A DNA stretch of 51,471 bases, taken from positions 1 to 51,471 of the forward strand of contig NZ_CALMFY010000001.1 in assembly GCF_937863485.1 (NCBI RefSeq), read 5' to 3'. Below the pieces are notes generated by a model. The model ran no database searches. It was not told the origin of the DNA and saw only the letters and a list, made by a program, of their open reading frames with translations. Within the stretch, counting starts at the first letter, position 1. The number at the start of each line of letters is the position of its first letter. The DNA comes from an uncultured Nostoc sp. GTDB taxonomy: Bacteria > Cyanobacteriota > Cyanobacteriia > Cyanobacteriales > Nostocaceae. Positions 41,823-50,839 of this stretch are shown here, piece after piece. The translations under genes were made by a program, and so were the position numbers.

Positions 41823-41954
41823 AACCTTTAATTATTCACGCCTACTTACTTAACTTTCTCTAACTGAACCGGATTGCAATAACCTTTTTGGTGTAAGCTC
41901 TCGGTAAAATGGGTGTGTCGGTAACGAAAAAAAGACGCCTCTATAACCAATCTT

Positions 41955-42476
41955 ATGCTTACAACAGCTGACTTTCTTCAGTACACCCAATGGTCCGGTA
42001 TAGCCACCTTGGTATTTGCTGCCTTAGCAGTTTTGGCTTTTATTCTCAAATGGGGCATCCGCTTTCGGCTGGTGGGTACGACTGGCTTTATGCTGGTGCT
42101 GACAGCTGGTTTATTTGCACTCTCAATAGTCCCCTTGAGTCGGACTGTGATTCCCGGAGCAGTCCGGTACACTTTAGTTTATGACAATGGGTCAACACAA
42201 GCGGTGATTGCCACATCACCCCAAATTACACCCACACAATTAGAAGCAACTTTACGTCAAGCAGCTAGTAATCTCTTCTCTTATGGTCGCTCAGGTACAC
42301 GCGAAGACGACAAGTTGACAGTTCGCGCCCGTACCATTATCCACCCGGAACAAGGGGCTTCTGTACCAGTTTACTTGGGTGAGGTGAAGCGATCGCTCGT
42401 TTCGCATCAAAATTCCCCAGTCACAGTCGAAATTTACACAGACAAATTCGCCCAATTGCCAAAACCTACTGCTTAA
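41955..42476 (+). CDS. Ycf51-family protein
   Basis: The protein has 173 residues of the Ycf51 family, found in cyanobacteria and red-lineage plastids. It opens MLTTADFLQYTQWSGIATLVFAALAVLAFILKWGIRFRLVGTTGF, with two membrane helices (about residues 15-33 and 40-62). The soluble domain has PGAVRYTLVYDNGSTQAVI and LRQAASNLFSYGR. The end is PVTVEIYTDKFAQLPKP. The function of the family is not settled; a thylakoid or cell membrane location is likely. ATG 41955 is the only natural start. Confidence 0.85.
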   Translation: MLTTADFLQYTQWSGIATLVFAALAVLAFILKWGIRFRLVGTTGFMLVLTAGLFALSIVPLSRTVIPGAVRYTLVYDNGSTQAVIATSPQITPTQLEATLRQAASNLFSYGRSGTREDDKLTVRARTIIHPEQGASVPVYLGEVKRSLVSHQNSPVTVEIYTDKFAQLPKPTA

Positions 42477-43141
42477 GAGGAGCACGGGGGCAGGGGAGAA
42501 TTGGACAATTTTTTCTTCAGCCCTCATTTTCTTTTCCTCTCATCCTCCCAGAGGACAAAATAATTTACCTATTATCAGAATAACAAAATTTATTTTGTAT
42601 TTACTGATACATTAATAGTTATTTTTAGATTAAGATATTCACACTTTAGTGCTTCCACTGTTAGAAAAGGTCAATCAGCGTGCAGGTAATAGGTACTGAA
42701 AATTGTGATTTTTTAGTTGTTATCCTCATTACCACTGTTGCGATTTTCACAGTCTTTGCGGCAAATGAATCGGCTGTGAGGGCGTACAGATAGATGTATG
42801 CCTCTTTGCACCTATCCATAGCTGGAATGACCATCGACACATGATTCAGTTCTCAATAACTTTTCCTGAGAATCTGAGAGTGGTAATGTTAATTAATTAT
42901 ACGGTTATTCAAAACTTTGATAGTTCGGAATTTCAGGCTAATGGACATCACAAATTCAAGCAACGTCGTTAAATTGCTTAACCAATTGGCGATGGGGTTT
43001 GTATTTTTCATTACATCGGTTAAAACTGAGTTGAGTCAGATGCTTTGTTTGTAGCCATTCTGAAAGCAGCGTGGCAACAAGCATTCCTGACTGCAAGTCT
43101 ATTAGATTAAGAAATATCAAGGTTTTGGCAAACTAGATTAT
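42477..43141. other. Intergenic region, possible micro-ORF
   Basis: More than 650 bp without a recognised gene. A GTG-started 37-codon frame at 42680-42793 follows an AAAAGG motif by nine bases. It encodes FLVVILITTVAIFTVFAANE, a possible single membrane helix, then a short basic end. It could be a very small membrane protein, but there is no family support. The rest is AT-rich and should contain the promoter of the downstream operon. Confidence 0.35.
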
Positions 43142-44332
43142 ATGTCTAATCAACTTTCTACTCAAGGTTCTTTGTCTACTCAAACCTCTAGTTCATTATT
43201 TACGCTCACAGTTGCCCCAGCAAAAGTAATCCGTGGTTCTGAGGTGTTGCAAGCAGCAGCAGTAGAGATCGCCTGTTTGGGAAGTCGTCCCTTAATTGTG
43301 GCAGGTGAATCTACTCTCGCCATCAGCCGAAAAAATTTGCAACCAGTTTTAGAAACGCAACAGTTACATACAGCTCAAGCTTCCTATGGTGCAGATTGCT
43401 GCGAAGCTAGCCTAAAATCTTTACAGAAGACGGCAAAAGAACATAAAGCTGATGTAATTATCGGTGTCGGTGGCGGCAAAGCCCTAGATACAGCTAAATT
43501 AGCCGCGCAGCAGTTACAGCTGCCAGTGGTGACAATTCCGACATCAGCGGCTACCTGTGCAGCTTGGAGTGCCTTGTCGAATGTTTATTCAAAAGACGGG
43601 GCATTTCTCTACGATGTGGGGCTGTCTCGTTGTCCCGATTTACTGATACTTGATTATGACTTGATTAATACTGCACCACAACGGACTTTAGTAGCTGGAA
43701 TTGGTGATGCGATCGCTAAGTGGTATGAAGCCTCAGTTAGCAGTGGGCATTTGCAAGACACTTTAATTATTGCTGCGGTGCAACAAGCACGAGTTTTGCG
43801 AGATATCCTGTTGCAAAAGTCAGCCACCGCCTTGAAAGAACCAGGTAGTGAGGTTTGGCGAGAAGTTGTAGACGCCACTGTTTTACTCGCCGGGGTAGTT
43901 GGGGGACTTGGAGGGGCGCAGTGTCGCACAGTTGCAGCCCATGCCGTGCATAATGGTTTAACTCATATTTCAGGACATGGCAGTATTCATGGCGAAAAAG
44001 TTGCTTTTGGGATTTTGGTGCAACTGCGTTTAGAAGAAATGCTACAAAGCAATCAACTAGCTGCATCGGCACGACAACAGTTGTTAAAGTTCTACACAGA
44101 AATTGGACTACCCCAAAAATTAAGTGATTTGGGATTGGGCAATATTACATTAGGCGAGTTGCAAACAGCCGCTGAAATTGCTCTGGTTCCTAATTCTGAC
44201 ATCCATCGACTACCATTTAAAGTCGCGCCAGAACAGTTGATGGCGGCAATGGTTTCCACCACTGCACCCATAGATAGTAGAGACATGAATCGAGTTTCGC
44301 CCAAGGGAATGAGTGACGAGGTTGAAGAATGA
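43142..44332 (+). CDS. Iron-type (glycerol dehydrogenase-like) alcohol dehydrogenase
   Basis: The protein has 396 residues of the group III metal-dependent dehydrogenases. The NAD region is ADVIIGVGGGKALDTAKLAAQ (about residues 100-120), followed by TIPTSAATCAAWSALSNVY. The metal ligands are in AGIGDAIAKWYEA, and in VAAHAVHNGLTHI...GHGSIHGEKVAFG (about residues 262-285), as in GldA. Substrate may be glycerol, another polyol or a sugar-derived ketone; it is not certain. The N-terminus contains a Ser/Thr-rich stretch not in the family core. The gene overlaps the aminotransferase gene by ATGA, so the two are translationally coupled, which suggests one pathway. Confidence 0.85.
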   Translation: MSNQLSTQGSLSTQTSSSLFTLTVAPAKVIRGSEVLQAAAVEIACLGSRPLIVAGESTLAISRKNLQPVLETQQLHTAQASYGADCCEASLKSLQKTAKEHKADVIIGVGGGKALDTAKLAAQQLQLPVVTIPTSAATCAAWSALSNVYSKDGAFLYDVGLSRCPDLLILDYDLINTAPQRTLVAGIGDAIAKWYEASVSSGHLQDTLIIAAVQQARVLRDILLQKSATALKEPGSEVWREVVDATVLLAGVVGGLGGAQCRTVAAHAVHNGLTHISGHGSIHGEKVAFGILVQLRLEEMLQSNQLAASARQQLLKFYTEIGLPQKLSDLGLGNITLGELQTAAEIALVPNSDIHRLPFKVAPEQLMAAMVSTTAPIDSRDMNRVSPKGMSDEVEE

Positions 44333-45540
44333 GTTTAAATTGGATTGTCCCAGCAGAACGTATACAAAAACTGCCACCTTATGTATTTGCCCGTTTAGAT
44401 GAACTGAAAGCTAAAGCACGCGAACAAGGGCTGGATTTAATTGATTTGGGTATGGGAAACCCGGATGGTGCGACGCCAGCACCAGTTGTAGAAGCAGCGA
44501 TCGCTGCTTTAAAAGATCCCGCCAATCATGGTTATCCTCCTTTTGAGGGGACTGCTAGTTTCCGCCGGGCAATCACCAATTGGTATCATCGTCGCTATGG
44601 TGTGGTTCTCGATCCCGATAGCGAAGCCTTACCACTGCTGGGTTCTAAAGAAGGATTAACCCATCTAGCGATCGCCTACATTAACCCTGGTGATGTTGTT
44701 CTGGTTCCTTCCCCAGCTTATCCCGCCCATTTCCGCGGCCCAGCGATCGCAGGTGGGAAAATCCACAGCTTGATTCTTAAACCAGAGAATGACTGGTTAA
44801 TCGATTTAGCTGCAATTCCTGACGAGATTGCTAAACAAGCCAAAATTCTCTATTTCAACTATCCCAGTAATCCTACTGCTGCCACCGCCCCCCGCGAATT
44901 TTTTGAAGAAATCGTCGCCTTCGCCCGCAAATATGAAATTTTGCTGGTGCATGATTTGTGTTATGCCGAGTTAGCTTTTGATGGTTATCAACCCACTAGC
45001 TTGCTAGAAATTCCTGGTGCGAAAGAAATTGGTGTGGAATTTCACACCTTATCCAAAACCTACAATATGGCTGGTTGGCGCGTTGGGTTTGTCGTGGGTA
45101 ACCGCCATGTAATTCAAGGTTTACGGACGCTGAAAACTAACTTAGATTACGGCATTTTTGCCGCATTACAAACAGCAGCTGAAACCGCCTTGCAACTGCC
45201 AGATGTGTATTTGCACGAGGTACAACAACGCTACCGTACCCGCCGCGATTTCCTGATTCAAGGATTAGGAGAGTTGGGTTGGGATATCCCCAAAACTAAG
45301 GCGACAATGTATCTTTGGATGAAGTGTCCCGTTGGCGTTGGTTCCACAGATTTTGCCCTGAACGTGTTGCAGCAAACTGGTGTTGTTCTTACCCCAGGTA
45401 ATGCCTTTGGGGTTGCAGGTGAAGGTTATGTAAGGATAAGTTTAATTGCCGACTGCGATCGCTTGGGTGAAGCTTTACATCGCTTTAAGCAAGCTGGTAT
45501 CCGCTATCAACCTGAAGCCGTAGTCTCTGCTTCACAATAG
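44329..45540 (+). CDS. PLP aminotransferase, aspartate/alanine-aminotransferase type
   Basis: The protein has 403 residues of fold-type I aminotransferases. It starts WIVPAERIQKLPPYVFARLDELKAKARE and has the family region LIDLGMGNPDGATPAPVVEA. Later segments are ILYFNYPSNPTAATA, VHDLCYAELAFDG, the PLP-lysine motif EFHTLSKTYNMAGWRVGFVVG, and the substrate Arg in the EGYVRISLI stretch near the end. This pattern fits the LL-diaminopimelate/aspartate/alanine group. The exact amino acid is unknown. It overlaps the dehydrogenase gene by four bases. The two may work in succession on a keto acid and its alcohol or amine, which is inference. Confidence 0.85.
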   Translation: MSLNWIVPAERIQKLPPYVFARLDELKAKAREQGLDLIDLGMGNPDGATPAPVVEAAIAALKDPANHGYPPFEGTASFRRAITNWYHRRYGVVLDPDSEALPLLGSKEGLTHLAIAYINPGDVVLVPSPAYPAHFRGPAIAGGKIHSLILKPENDWLIDLAAIPDEIAKQAKILYFNYPSNPTAATAPREFFEEIVAFARKYEILLVHDLCYAELAFDGYQPTSLLEIPGAKEIGVEFHTLSKTYNMAGWRVGFVVGNRHVIQGLRTLKTNLDYGIFAALQTAAETALQLPDVYLHEVQQRYRTRRDFLIQGLGELGWDIPKTKATMYLWMKCPVGVGSTDFALNVLQQTGVVLTPGNAFGVAGEGYVRISLIADCDRLGEALHRFKQAGIRYQPEAVVSASQ

Positions 45541-45552
45541 AAATGGCGTCCC

Positions 45553-45735
45553 CTTATCAATAATTCGCGTCGATCGCAAATGGCAGAGGGATTTACGCGA
45601 ATATTAGGAGAAGGTAAAGTTGCTGTTGCTAGTTCAGGTTTGGTAGCAAATGAGGTAGATCCCGTCACTGTTGAAGTGATGGCAGAGATTGGTATTGAAA
45701 TTAGCAATCAGACTTCTAATATCAAGTTCGGATAA
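45553..45735 (+). pseudogene. Fragment of an arsenate reductase (LMW phosphatase-type)
   Basis: The plus strand reads LINNSRRSQMAEGFTRILGE, VAVASSGLVANEVDPVTVEV and MAEIGIEISNQTSNIKFG, then TAA. This corresponds to the N-terminal part of thioredoxin-coupled ArsC proteins: NSxRSQMAEG following the P-loop cysteine, then SxGL...V.P...VMxExGIDIS. The first residues including the Cys are replaced by the sequence after the aminotransferase gene, and the C-terminal half is missing. Confidence 0.7.
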
Positions 45736-45841
45736 TTAGTTATGATTCCCACAGTCATTGCACCCCACCCCACCAAAGCTACGCTTTGGTGGGGTTCTTG
45801 AAGTTTTTTTATTTGACCCAACAATGAAGTCAGGATTTATA

Positions 45842-45980
45842 CTGACTTTTCACAGTATTTGGAAAACCTCACTTCTATTTCTCTTTCCTTTTAGGAGAGA
45901 GACTTTGAACTTTCCCCCTTCCCGTGTCGGGAAGGGGGTTAGGTTTTTCGTGGGCTTTTTCAGATGGCGTGAAAAGTCAG
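45842..45980. mobile_element. MITE, family with CTGACTTTTCAC ends, copy 2
   Basis: The element starts CTGACTTTTCACAGTATTTG and ends GTGAAAAGTCAG. The interior matches copy 1 (agagagactttgaa, tttcccccttcccg, gggggttaggtttttc). A small TATA word occurs next to both ends. This copy is about 13 bases longer than copy 1. Confidence 0.85.
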
Positions 45981-46091
45981 AGTATAAATCAAGTTGAGAA
46001 TTATCCGGATTGATGGACAAAAGCAGTGTAATTACTAAATGTAAAATGTAATAACAATTACAATGATAGTTTATTTAGTATAAATAATTTT

Positions 46092-46643
46092 ATGTTGTCT
46101 GATTTAGATTTGGTTCGAGAGTTTGTATACAACTCTATCCAGAAAAAAGATATTTTATTGGCAAATCGTTCTTTAACAGCACAAACAGTTTATAATATTA
46201 ACCATCTAGCAACAAAGGCTGAAGGCATAATTGCCACTGCCCAACTAAATACCACAGCAAGTGAATTCTTAATTCGGTCTAATTCATCCCATTAGGAATT
46301 ACTAAATCAGGCTTTATCAGAATGCAATTATCTCCTTAAAGGAAGCATAGATAGTTGTGGTTTCTATCACTATCAACACTACCAAATCCCTAAAGACTAT
46401 AGGTTGCAATGTACTAAATCTGTCATTTTATGGCGAGCTTGGTGGAAATATCGCAAGAATATTTTACGACTAGGAATTCTATCGGATCTTTTAATACAGA
46501 CAAGAGATTCCTGGTATCCAATCAGAGATTTAACCATTAGTGATGGACTTCTATATATCAAAACTTTAGGAAATGAGATAGAAATTCATGCAGATGACCT
46601 AGTGATTTGGTTAAGCAAAATTGAAGTAAATTCTCAAAATTAG
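46092..46643 (+). pseudogene. Hypothetical gene interrupted by a single TAG
   Basis: A single frame runs from ATG 46092 to 46643, broken only by TAG at 46293-46295. The first part reads MLSDLDLVREFVYNSIQKKD and NINHLATKAEGIIATAQLN. After the TAG the frame continues ELLNQALSECNYLLKGSID and QCTKSVILWRAWWKYRKNILRL and ends with EIHADDLVIWLSKIEVN. The whole would be about 183 residues. No known family or domain is evident. The stop can be explained by CAG to TAG (Gln), and no frameshift is needed. It could be read as two small genes, but continuity of frame and composition argues for one. Confidence 0.6.
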
Positions 46644-46828
46644 TCATTAGTCATTAGTCAAAAACTTCACCCCTCCCTACCCCTCAGAAGTCAATACGCT
46701 TGGGTTAAGGAAATTTATCGTTTAGGCCTTAATGACAAAAGCCCGGCATGAATTACATAAGCAATTACAAACTGCTTAAACAACAAGTATTTCGGCTTTT
46801 CAAGCGTGCCATTCGTCTTTGAGTTAAA

Positions 46829-48898
46829 TTATGTCTTTTTTCGAGCTTCCAAGGATTGTAAGTTAGTTTGCAGATTGCTACAACTACAAATCAGGTTTGC
46901 GATCGCTCGAATTAATTTAGCAGGCTCTACTGGTTTGGTGATATGCTGCTCAAATCCGGCAGCAATTGCTTGTTGATAATCAACCTCAGCTGCGTAAGCT
47001 GTGAGAGCGATCGCTGGAATTGTCCCTCCCATATCTGGTGACATGGCTCTGATTTGACGTATCAGCATATAGCCGTCTACTTCCGGCATTCCAATGTCGC
47101 TTAACAGCAGGTTTGGCTGGAACTGAGGCATGACTTGTAGTGCTTCTACAGCTGATGCTGCTTGAGTTACTACCGCGCCAGACTGCTCCAGAATGAAAGC
47201 AATTAACTCTCGCGTATCACGTTCATCATCCACAAGCAGAACTTTTACCCCATTTAGATCAGGCGAATCATCAGGTTGTTGCTCACTCTCGTGGCTATTT
47301 AGATAAATCTTGATCAGCGGTAGCAGGACTGTAAAGGTTGCTCCCTGTTCTTCGCCCAAACTTTCTGCTTGAACTGTGCCCCCATGTAGCTCTACAATGT
47401 GACGAACAATAGCTAATCCTAATCCCAGTCCGCCAAATTTCCTGGTAGTTGCACCATCAGCTTGTCGAAAGTAGTCAAATACATAGGGTAAAAAATCTGG
47501 GCTAATTCCCTTACCTGTATCACTAACTCGAAGTTGAGCCTGAGAACCAAGTGACTGTAAACTGATTTCTACCTGTCCACCTTGGGGTGTAAACTTAATC
47601 GCATTAAAAAGTAGATTCCAGATAACTTGCTGCAAGCGACTTGAATCACCAGTTACTTGACCGATGTTTGGTTCAAGGATAGTGTTAATCTGAATCAATT
47701 TGGCTTCAGCCGCTAGACGTACAGTTTCTATTGCTGCTGCGATCGCACTTTCCAGATTCACAGGAGCAATATTCAGGCTGAGTTTACCTTGCAAAATTCG
47801 AGAGACATCCAGCAAATCTTCAATTAATTGCGTCTGAAGCTTGGCATTGCGCTCAATGGTTTCCAGGGCGCGAGTGGTGGTTACTTGATCATACTTTTTA
47901 GTTTGCAGTAACTTCGACCATCCCAGGATCGGGTTTAGCGGCGTGCGAAGTTCGTGGGAAAGAACCGCCAAAAATTCATCTTTGATCCGGTTAGCTTGAA
48001 CTAACTGCTCTTTTTGCTGCTGTAACGAAGTCATCAATTGAGCGCGTTCCAGAGCAACCGCCACCTGATCAGAGGTTGCTTGCAGCAGGGCAATTTCCCC
48101 AGAAGTGAAGTGGGTACGGGTGCGGCTGGCAAAGGAGAGGACACCAAGCAGCTTTCCCTGAGCAATTAACGGTTGACCGGCATAGGCTGTGATTCCAAAA
48201 GGATGAAGGATTTGGGCATTTGGATGGCTAGAGTGCAGCACATCATTGACGACAATTTGATGGCGTTCTTGCGCCACTAGTCCGCACATCCCTTGATTAA
48301 ATTCCAGGTATTCAATTGTTTGAAATACTTCATCAGTAATGCCGTTGCAAGCTACTAACCGAAATTTCTGCTTATTTTCATGTGTATCGATTAGATAGTG
48401 GAAGTAAAAATGCAAATCCATCTGCGCCGAGAGTTTGCTGAACAAGCTGTTCATTAGATCCAAGGGGCGCTCGGTTGAAAGCAAATCGCTGGTTGTTTCA
48501 GAAAGCAGTTTGAGTCGTTCACTGCGCTCTTGCAGAGCAAGTTCAGCAAGCTGGCGTTCCCGAAGGGCGCGTTCGCGTTCGGTGATGTCAACTGCAACCC
48601 CTCCTACCAGGCGTTGCCCAGATGCATTGGCAATCGGAAACTTATATACTAAAAATTCGCCGAGGGTGCCATCTGTGCGTGGCGCAGACTCAATCATTTC
48701 AACAACCTGATTCGTCTCGGCAACCATTCTAATGTTATCAAGCAGGGGTTGAGCGATTTCGGCTGGGTATAGGTCAAAAATATTTTTATTAATCGCCTTA
48801 TTTGTTGCTAAATCAAATGTCTTTAGATAAGTTGGACTGAGGTAAAGTACACGTCCGTCCGCATTCGTAATCCATGCGGCGGCTGGAATATTGTCCAT
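46829..48898 (-). CDS. 3' part of a split hybrid histidine kinase (PAS-GAF-HisKA-HATPase-REC)
   Basis: From ATG 48898 the protein has 689 residues. A PAS domain (residues about 1-115, MDNIPAAAWITNADGRVLYLS) is followed by a GAF domain (about 125-290). The kinase core has the H-box DEFLAVLSHELRTPLNPIL near 310, the N-box VIWNLLFNAIKFTPQGG, the G-boxes VSDTGKGISPDF and GGLGLGLAIV, then a receiver domain (VLLVDDERDTREL, LLLSDIGMPEVDG, ALTAYA, TKP). The frame is open further upstream to 49186 and encodes the rest of another PAS domain. That continues the neighbouring frame at 49285-50583 once the intervening 158 bp is removed. This half keeps all catalytic elements. Confidence 0.85.
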   Translation of the reverse strand: MDNIPAAAWITNADGRVLYLSPTYLKTFDLATNKAINKNIFDLYPAEIAQPLLDNIRMVAETNQVVEMIESAPRTDGTLGEFLVYKFPIANASGQRLVGGVAVDITERERALRERQLAELALQERSERLKLLSETTSDLLSTERPLDLMNSLFSKLSAQMDLHFYFHYLIDTHENKQKFRLVACNGITDEVFQTIEYLEFNQGMCGLVAQERHQIVVNDVLHSSHPNAQILHPFGITAYAGQPLIAQGKLLGVLSFASRTRTHFTSGEIALLQATSDQVAVALERAQLMTSLQQQKEQLVQANRIKDEFLAVLSHELRTPLNPILGWSKLLQTKKYDQVTTTRALETIERNAKLQTQLIEDLLDVSRILQGKLSLNIAPVNLESAIAAAIETVRLAAEAKLIQINTILEPNIGQVTGDSSRLQQVIWNLLFNAIKFTPQGGQVEISLQSLGSQAQLRVSDTGKGISPDFLPYVFDYFRQADGATTRKFGGLGLGLAIVRHIVELHGGTVQAESLGEEQGATFTVLLPLIKIYLNSHESEQQPDDSPDLNGVKVLLVDDERDTRELIAFILEQSGAVVTQAASAVEALQVMPQFQPNLLLSDIGMPEVDGYMLIRQIRAMSPDMGGTIPAIALTAYAAEVDYQQAIAAGFEQHITKPVEPAKLIRAIANLICSCSNLQTNLQSLEARKKT

Positions 48899-49155
48899 AA
48901 AAGCTTGAAATTGCTCTTGACTCTGACTCAGCGCTTTTTTAGCTTGTTTGAGATCACTAATATCAAGAATGAACGCAACTGATTTGTGCCGAGATTCTCC
49001 TAAAAGGGAGTAACCAACTACAACTGGGACACTCGAACCATCCTTGCGAATGCACTCCTTCTCATAGGGAGTACAGGTTCCCTTCGCTGTTGCTTCGGCA
49101 ATAGCCAGTTCATCTAAATATTGGTACTCAGGGGGCGTGATATCAGTCCAGCATA

Positions 49156-49305
49156 GGGGAGCAACGCGAAAAAGTGAGATCGGGGTTTAGTTCTCAATTA
49201 TACCTCTATATTCTCAACAAAACTTGGTTTTTTAGTTGCGATCGCATCCCGAAACAAGCTATATACGTCCCAGGTTGCAGCACCTCACAAAATCGCGTTG
49301 CTCCC
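49156..49305. mobile_element. MITE inserted in the hybrid kinase gene, with 8-bp target duplication
   Basis: The ends GGGGAGCAACGCG at 49156 and its complement CGCGTTGCTCCCC at 49294-49306 form 23-bp imperfect terminal repeats (further matching GTGAG / CTCAC). CCAGCATA is present on both sides (49148-49155 and 49306-49313). One base is shared between repeat and duplication, so the exact edge is ambiguous by one. Removing 158 bp (element plus one duplicate) joins the two kinase frames as GRLCWTDI. The element has no coding capacity. Confidence 0.9.
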
Positions 49306-50583
49306 CCAGCATAGTCTGCCAGCCTGGATATCTTCCTGGGTATAGCCCACAATTCGCAAGAACTCGTCATTAGCTTCAGTGATGCTACCATTCACATCAC
49401 CAAAGAGAATGCCAACTATATTCGCTTTAACAAAACTCCTGAGGCGTTCATCACTTGCTTGGACTGCCTTTTCTGCTAGCTTGCGATCGCTGATGTCACG
49501 GAAGAAAATGTTAAGACCATCCTCACAAGGGTAGACGTGAATCTCCAGCCACAGGTCATACTTGGACGGGTAGTAGTAGTGATGCTGGAAGTGGACGGGA
49601 ATCTGTTCTGCCATCGCCCGTCGGTATTGGCGTTCTACATTAGTGCCTACTGATGCAGGCCACTCCTCCCAGTGCGACTTACCGATAACCTCTGTGCGGA
49701 GTTTGCCGTTAATTCGCTCTGCTTCGGCATTTTGGTAGATGATTCGCCAGTCCCGGTCTAAAGTAATAAATGCATCACTCATGTTTTCCAGAGTGCGTGT
49801 ATTCCGCTCGTTGGCTTGCTGTAATGCCGCTTCTGCTTGTTTGCGTTCGCTCAAATCAACAACGAAGCCAATGACTGTTTCTTGAGTATCTCCCACAAGC
49901 ACAGAACCGAGCAAAACGGGAATGCGATCGCCATCTTTGCAGATGTATTCCTTTTCAAAGGGTTTACATACTCCGGTCGTTCTAAGTTCTTCCACTGAAT
50001 ACTCACTCAATTGAAGATACTCAGGTGGGGTGATCTGGCGCCATTTCATTTGGTTAGCGGACAAATCTTCTCGCGTATAGCCTACCATCTTCAGAAAAGC
50101 ATCATTGGCTTCGATGATCGAGCCATTTTTTATCTCAGTTAGGATGACTCCAATGATGTTGGATTCTGCTAGTCGGCTAAACCGCATTTCGCTATTTTGC
50201 AACAATTTCAGGCTTGTCTCTGCCGAAAGTCTAGCAGTTCGTAACTCTGAAGAAAGGGCAGTAATTAAGAAGGATACTAGTGAGAATGTGGTTAATCGTA
50301 CCAAGACGTTCAGGCTGAGGAAATCGAACGAGTAGACTGGCTCAATCAAAAAATAAACAACAGTTGTAATAGATAGAGCGATCGCCACTACTCCAAGTCC
50401 CATGCCACCATACCAAGCACTGATTGCCACAGCAGCATAAAATAATGTAAATACGCTCGGATCGAAGACTGGCACCAACAGTCGCGTCAGCAGCAGCGCC
50501 GCTATGACTGCCAGAATCATCACACTATAGTTTAGCAACCAAGAGCGCATCATCAAAATCTTTTCCGGTACTTTCACCATCAT
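49285..50583 (-). CDS. 5' part of the split hybrid kinase (DUF4118 membrane region plus PAS domains)
   Basis: From ATG 50583 the frame gives 432 residues. The N-terminus has four hydrophobic helices in the style of the KdpD-type DUF4118 module (YSVMILAVIAALLLTRLL, LFYAAVAISAWYGGMGLGVV, LVRLTTFSLVSFLI). Three PAS units follow, at about residues 130-245, 255-370 and the start of the next, which is broken after AGRLCW. The remaining residues up to the stop are encoded by the inserted MITE. With the downstream half this would be one membrane-bound hybrid kinase of about 1198 residues. It is preceded by an HTH gene with a one-base gap (TAAGATG). Confidence 0.85.
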   Translation of the reverse strand: MMVKVPEKILMMRSWLLNYSVMILAVIAALLLTRLLVPVFDPSVFTLFYAAVAISAWYGGMGLGVVAIALSITTVVYFLIEPVYSFDFLSLNVLVRLTTFSLVSFLITALSSELRTARLSAETSLKLLQNSEMRFSRLAESNIIGVILTEIKNGSIIEANDAFLKMVGYTREDLSANQMKWRQITPPEYLQLSEYSVEELRTTGVCKPFEKEYICKDGDRIPVLLGSVLVGDTQETVIGFVVDLSERKQAEAALQQANERNTRTLENMSDAFITLDRDWRIIYQNAEAERINGKLRTEVIGKSHWEEWPASVGTNVERQYRRAMAEQIPVHFQHHYYYPSKYDLWLEIHVYPCEDGLNIFFRDISDRKLAEKAVQASDERLRSFVKANIVGILFGDVNGSITEANDEFLRIVGYTQEDIQAGRLCWGSNAIL

Positions 50584-50584
50584 C

Positions 50585-50839
50585 TTAAGAGTCCTCTCGC
50601 TGCTCTGCTATTAGGAGATACTCGTTCAGTAGTCTTTTGCCTGATTCGCCCATCTTCTGTAACATTTCTTCAATTAGTTTTAGTCCCATCTGTGAAGGCA
50701 CTGTAGATCCGTTCTCCCAGCGATTGACTGTTCGTAGGGAAACTCCCAACTTAGCTGCAAACTTTTCCTGAGAGAGATTGAGTTGCTGCCGAAGTTCACG
50801 GATGAAATCTGAAATTTTTAATAGCTTTCCTAGTTCCAT
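50585..50839 (-). CDS. XRE-type helix-turn-helix regulator
   Basis: The protein has 84 residues from ATG 50839 (MELGKLLKISDFIRELR); the frame is open to 50905, but the shorter start matches the family better. It contains one HTH_3 domain: LRQQLNLSQEKFAAKLGVSLRTVNRWENGSTVP (about residues 17-49), with the recognition helix SLRTVNRWENG. The C-terminal helix LIEEMLQKMGESGKRLL may support dimer formation. The stop is one base before the ATG of the split kinase gene, so the two genes form an operon and the regulator is likely linked to its signalling. Confidence 0.85.
   Translation of the reverse strand: MELGKLLKISDFIRELRQQLNLSQEKFAAKLGVSLRTVNRWENGSTVPSQMGLKLIEEMLQKMGESGKRLLNEYLLIAEQREDS

Larger units (their letters stand above)
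41052..41954. other. Intergenic region with two structured elements
   Basis: A terminator-like hairpin is at 41245-41276 and a long inverted repeat at 41777-41822. A 20-codon frame at 41359-41421 (MITEIKLVQHGGNRATILKP) and a 62-codon frame at 41454-41642 (MHDLRLAVLGLCNPPEPIYL...) are open. They may be parts of one small broken gene, but no family is recognised and I do not call them. The last 100 bases hold the Ycf51 promoter region. Confidence 0.4.
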
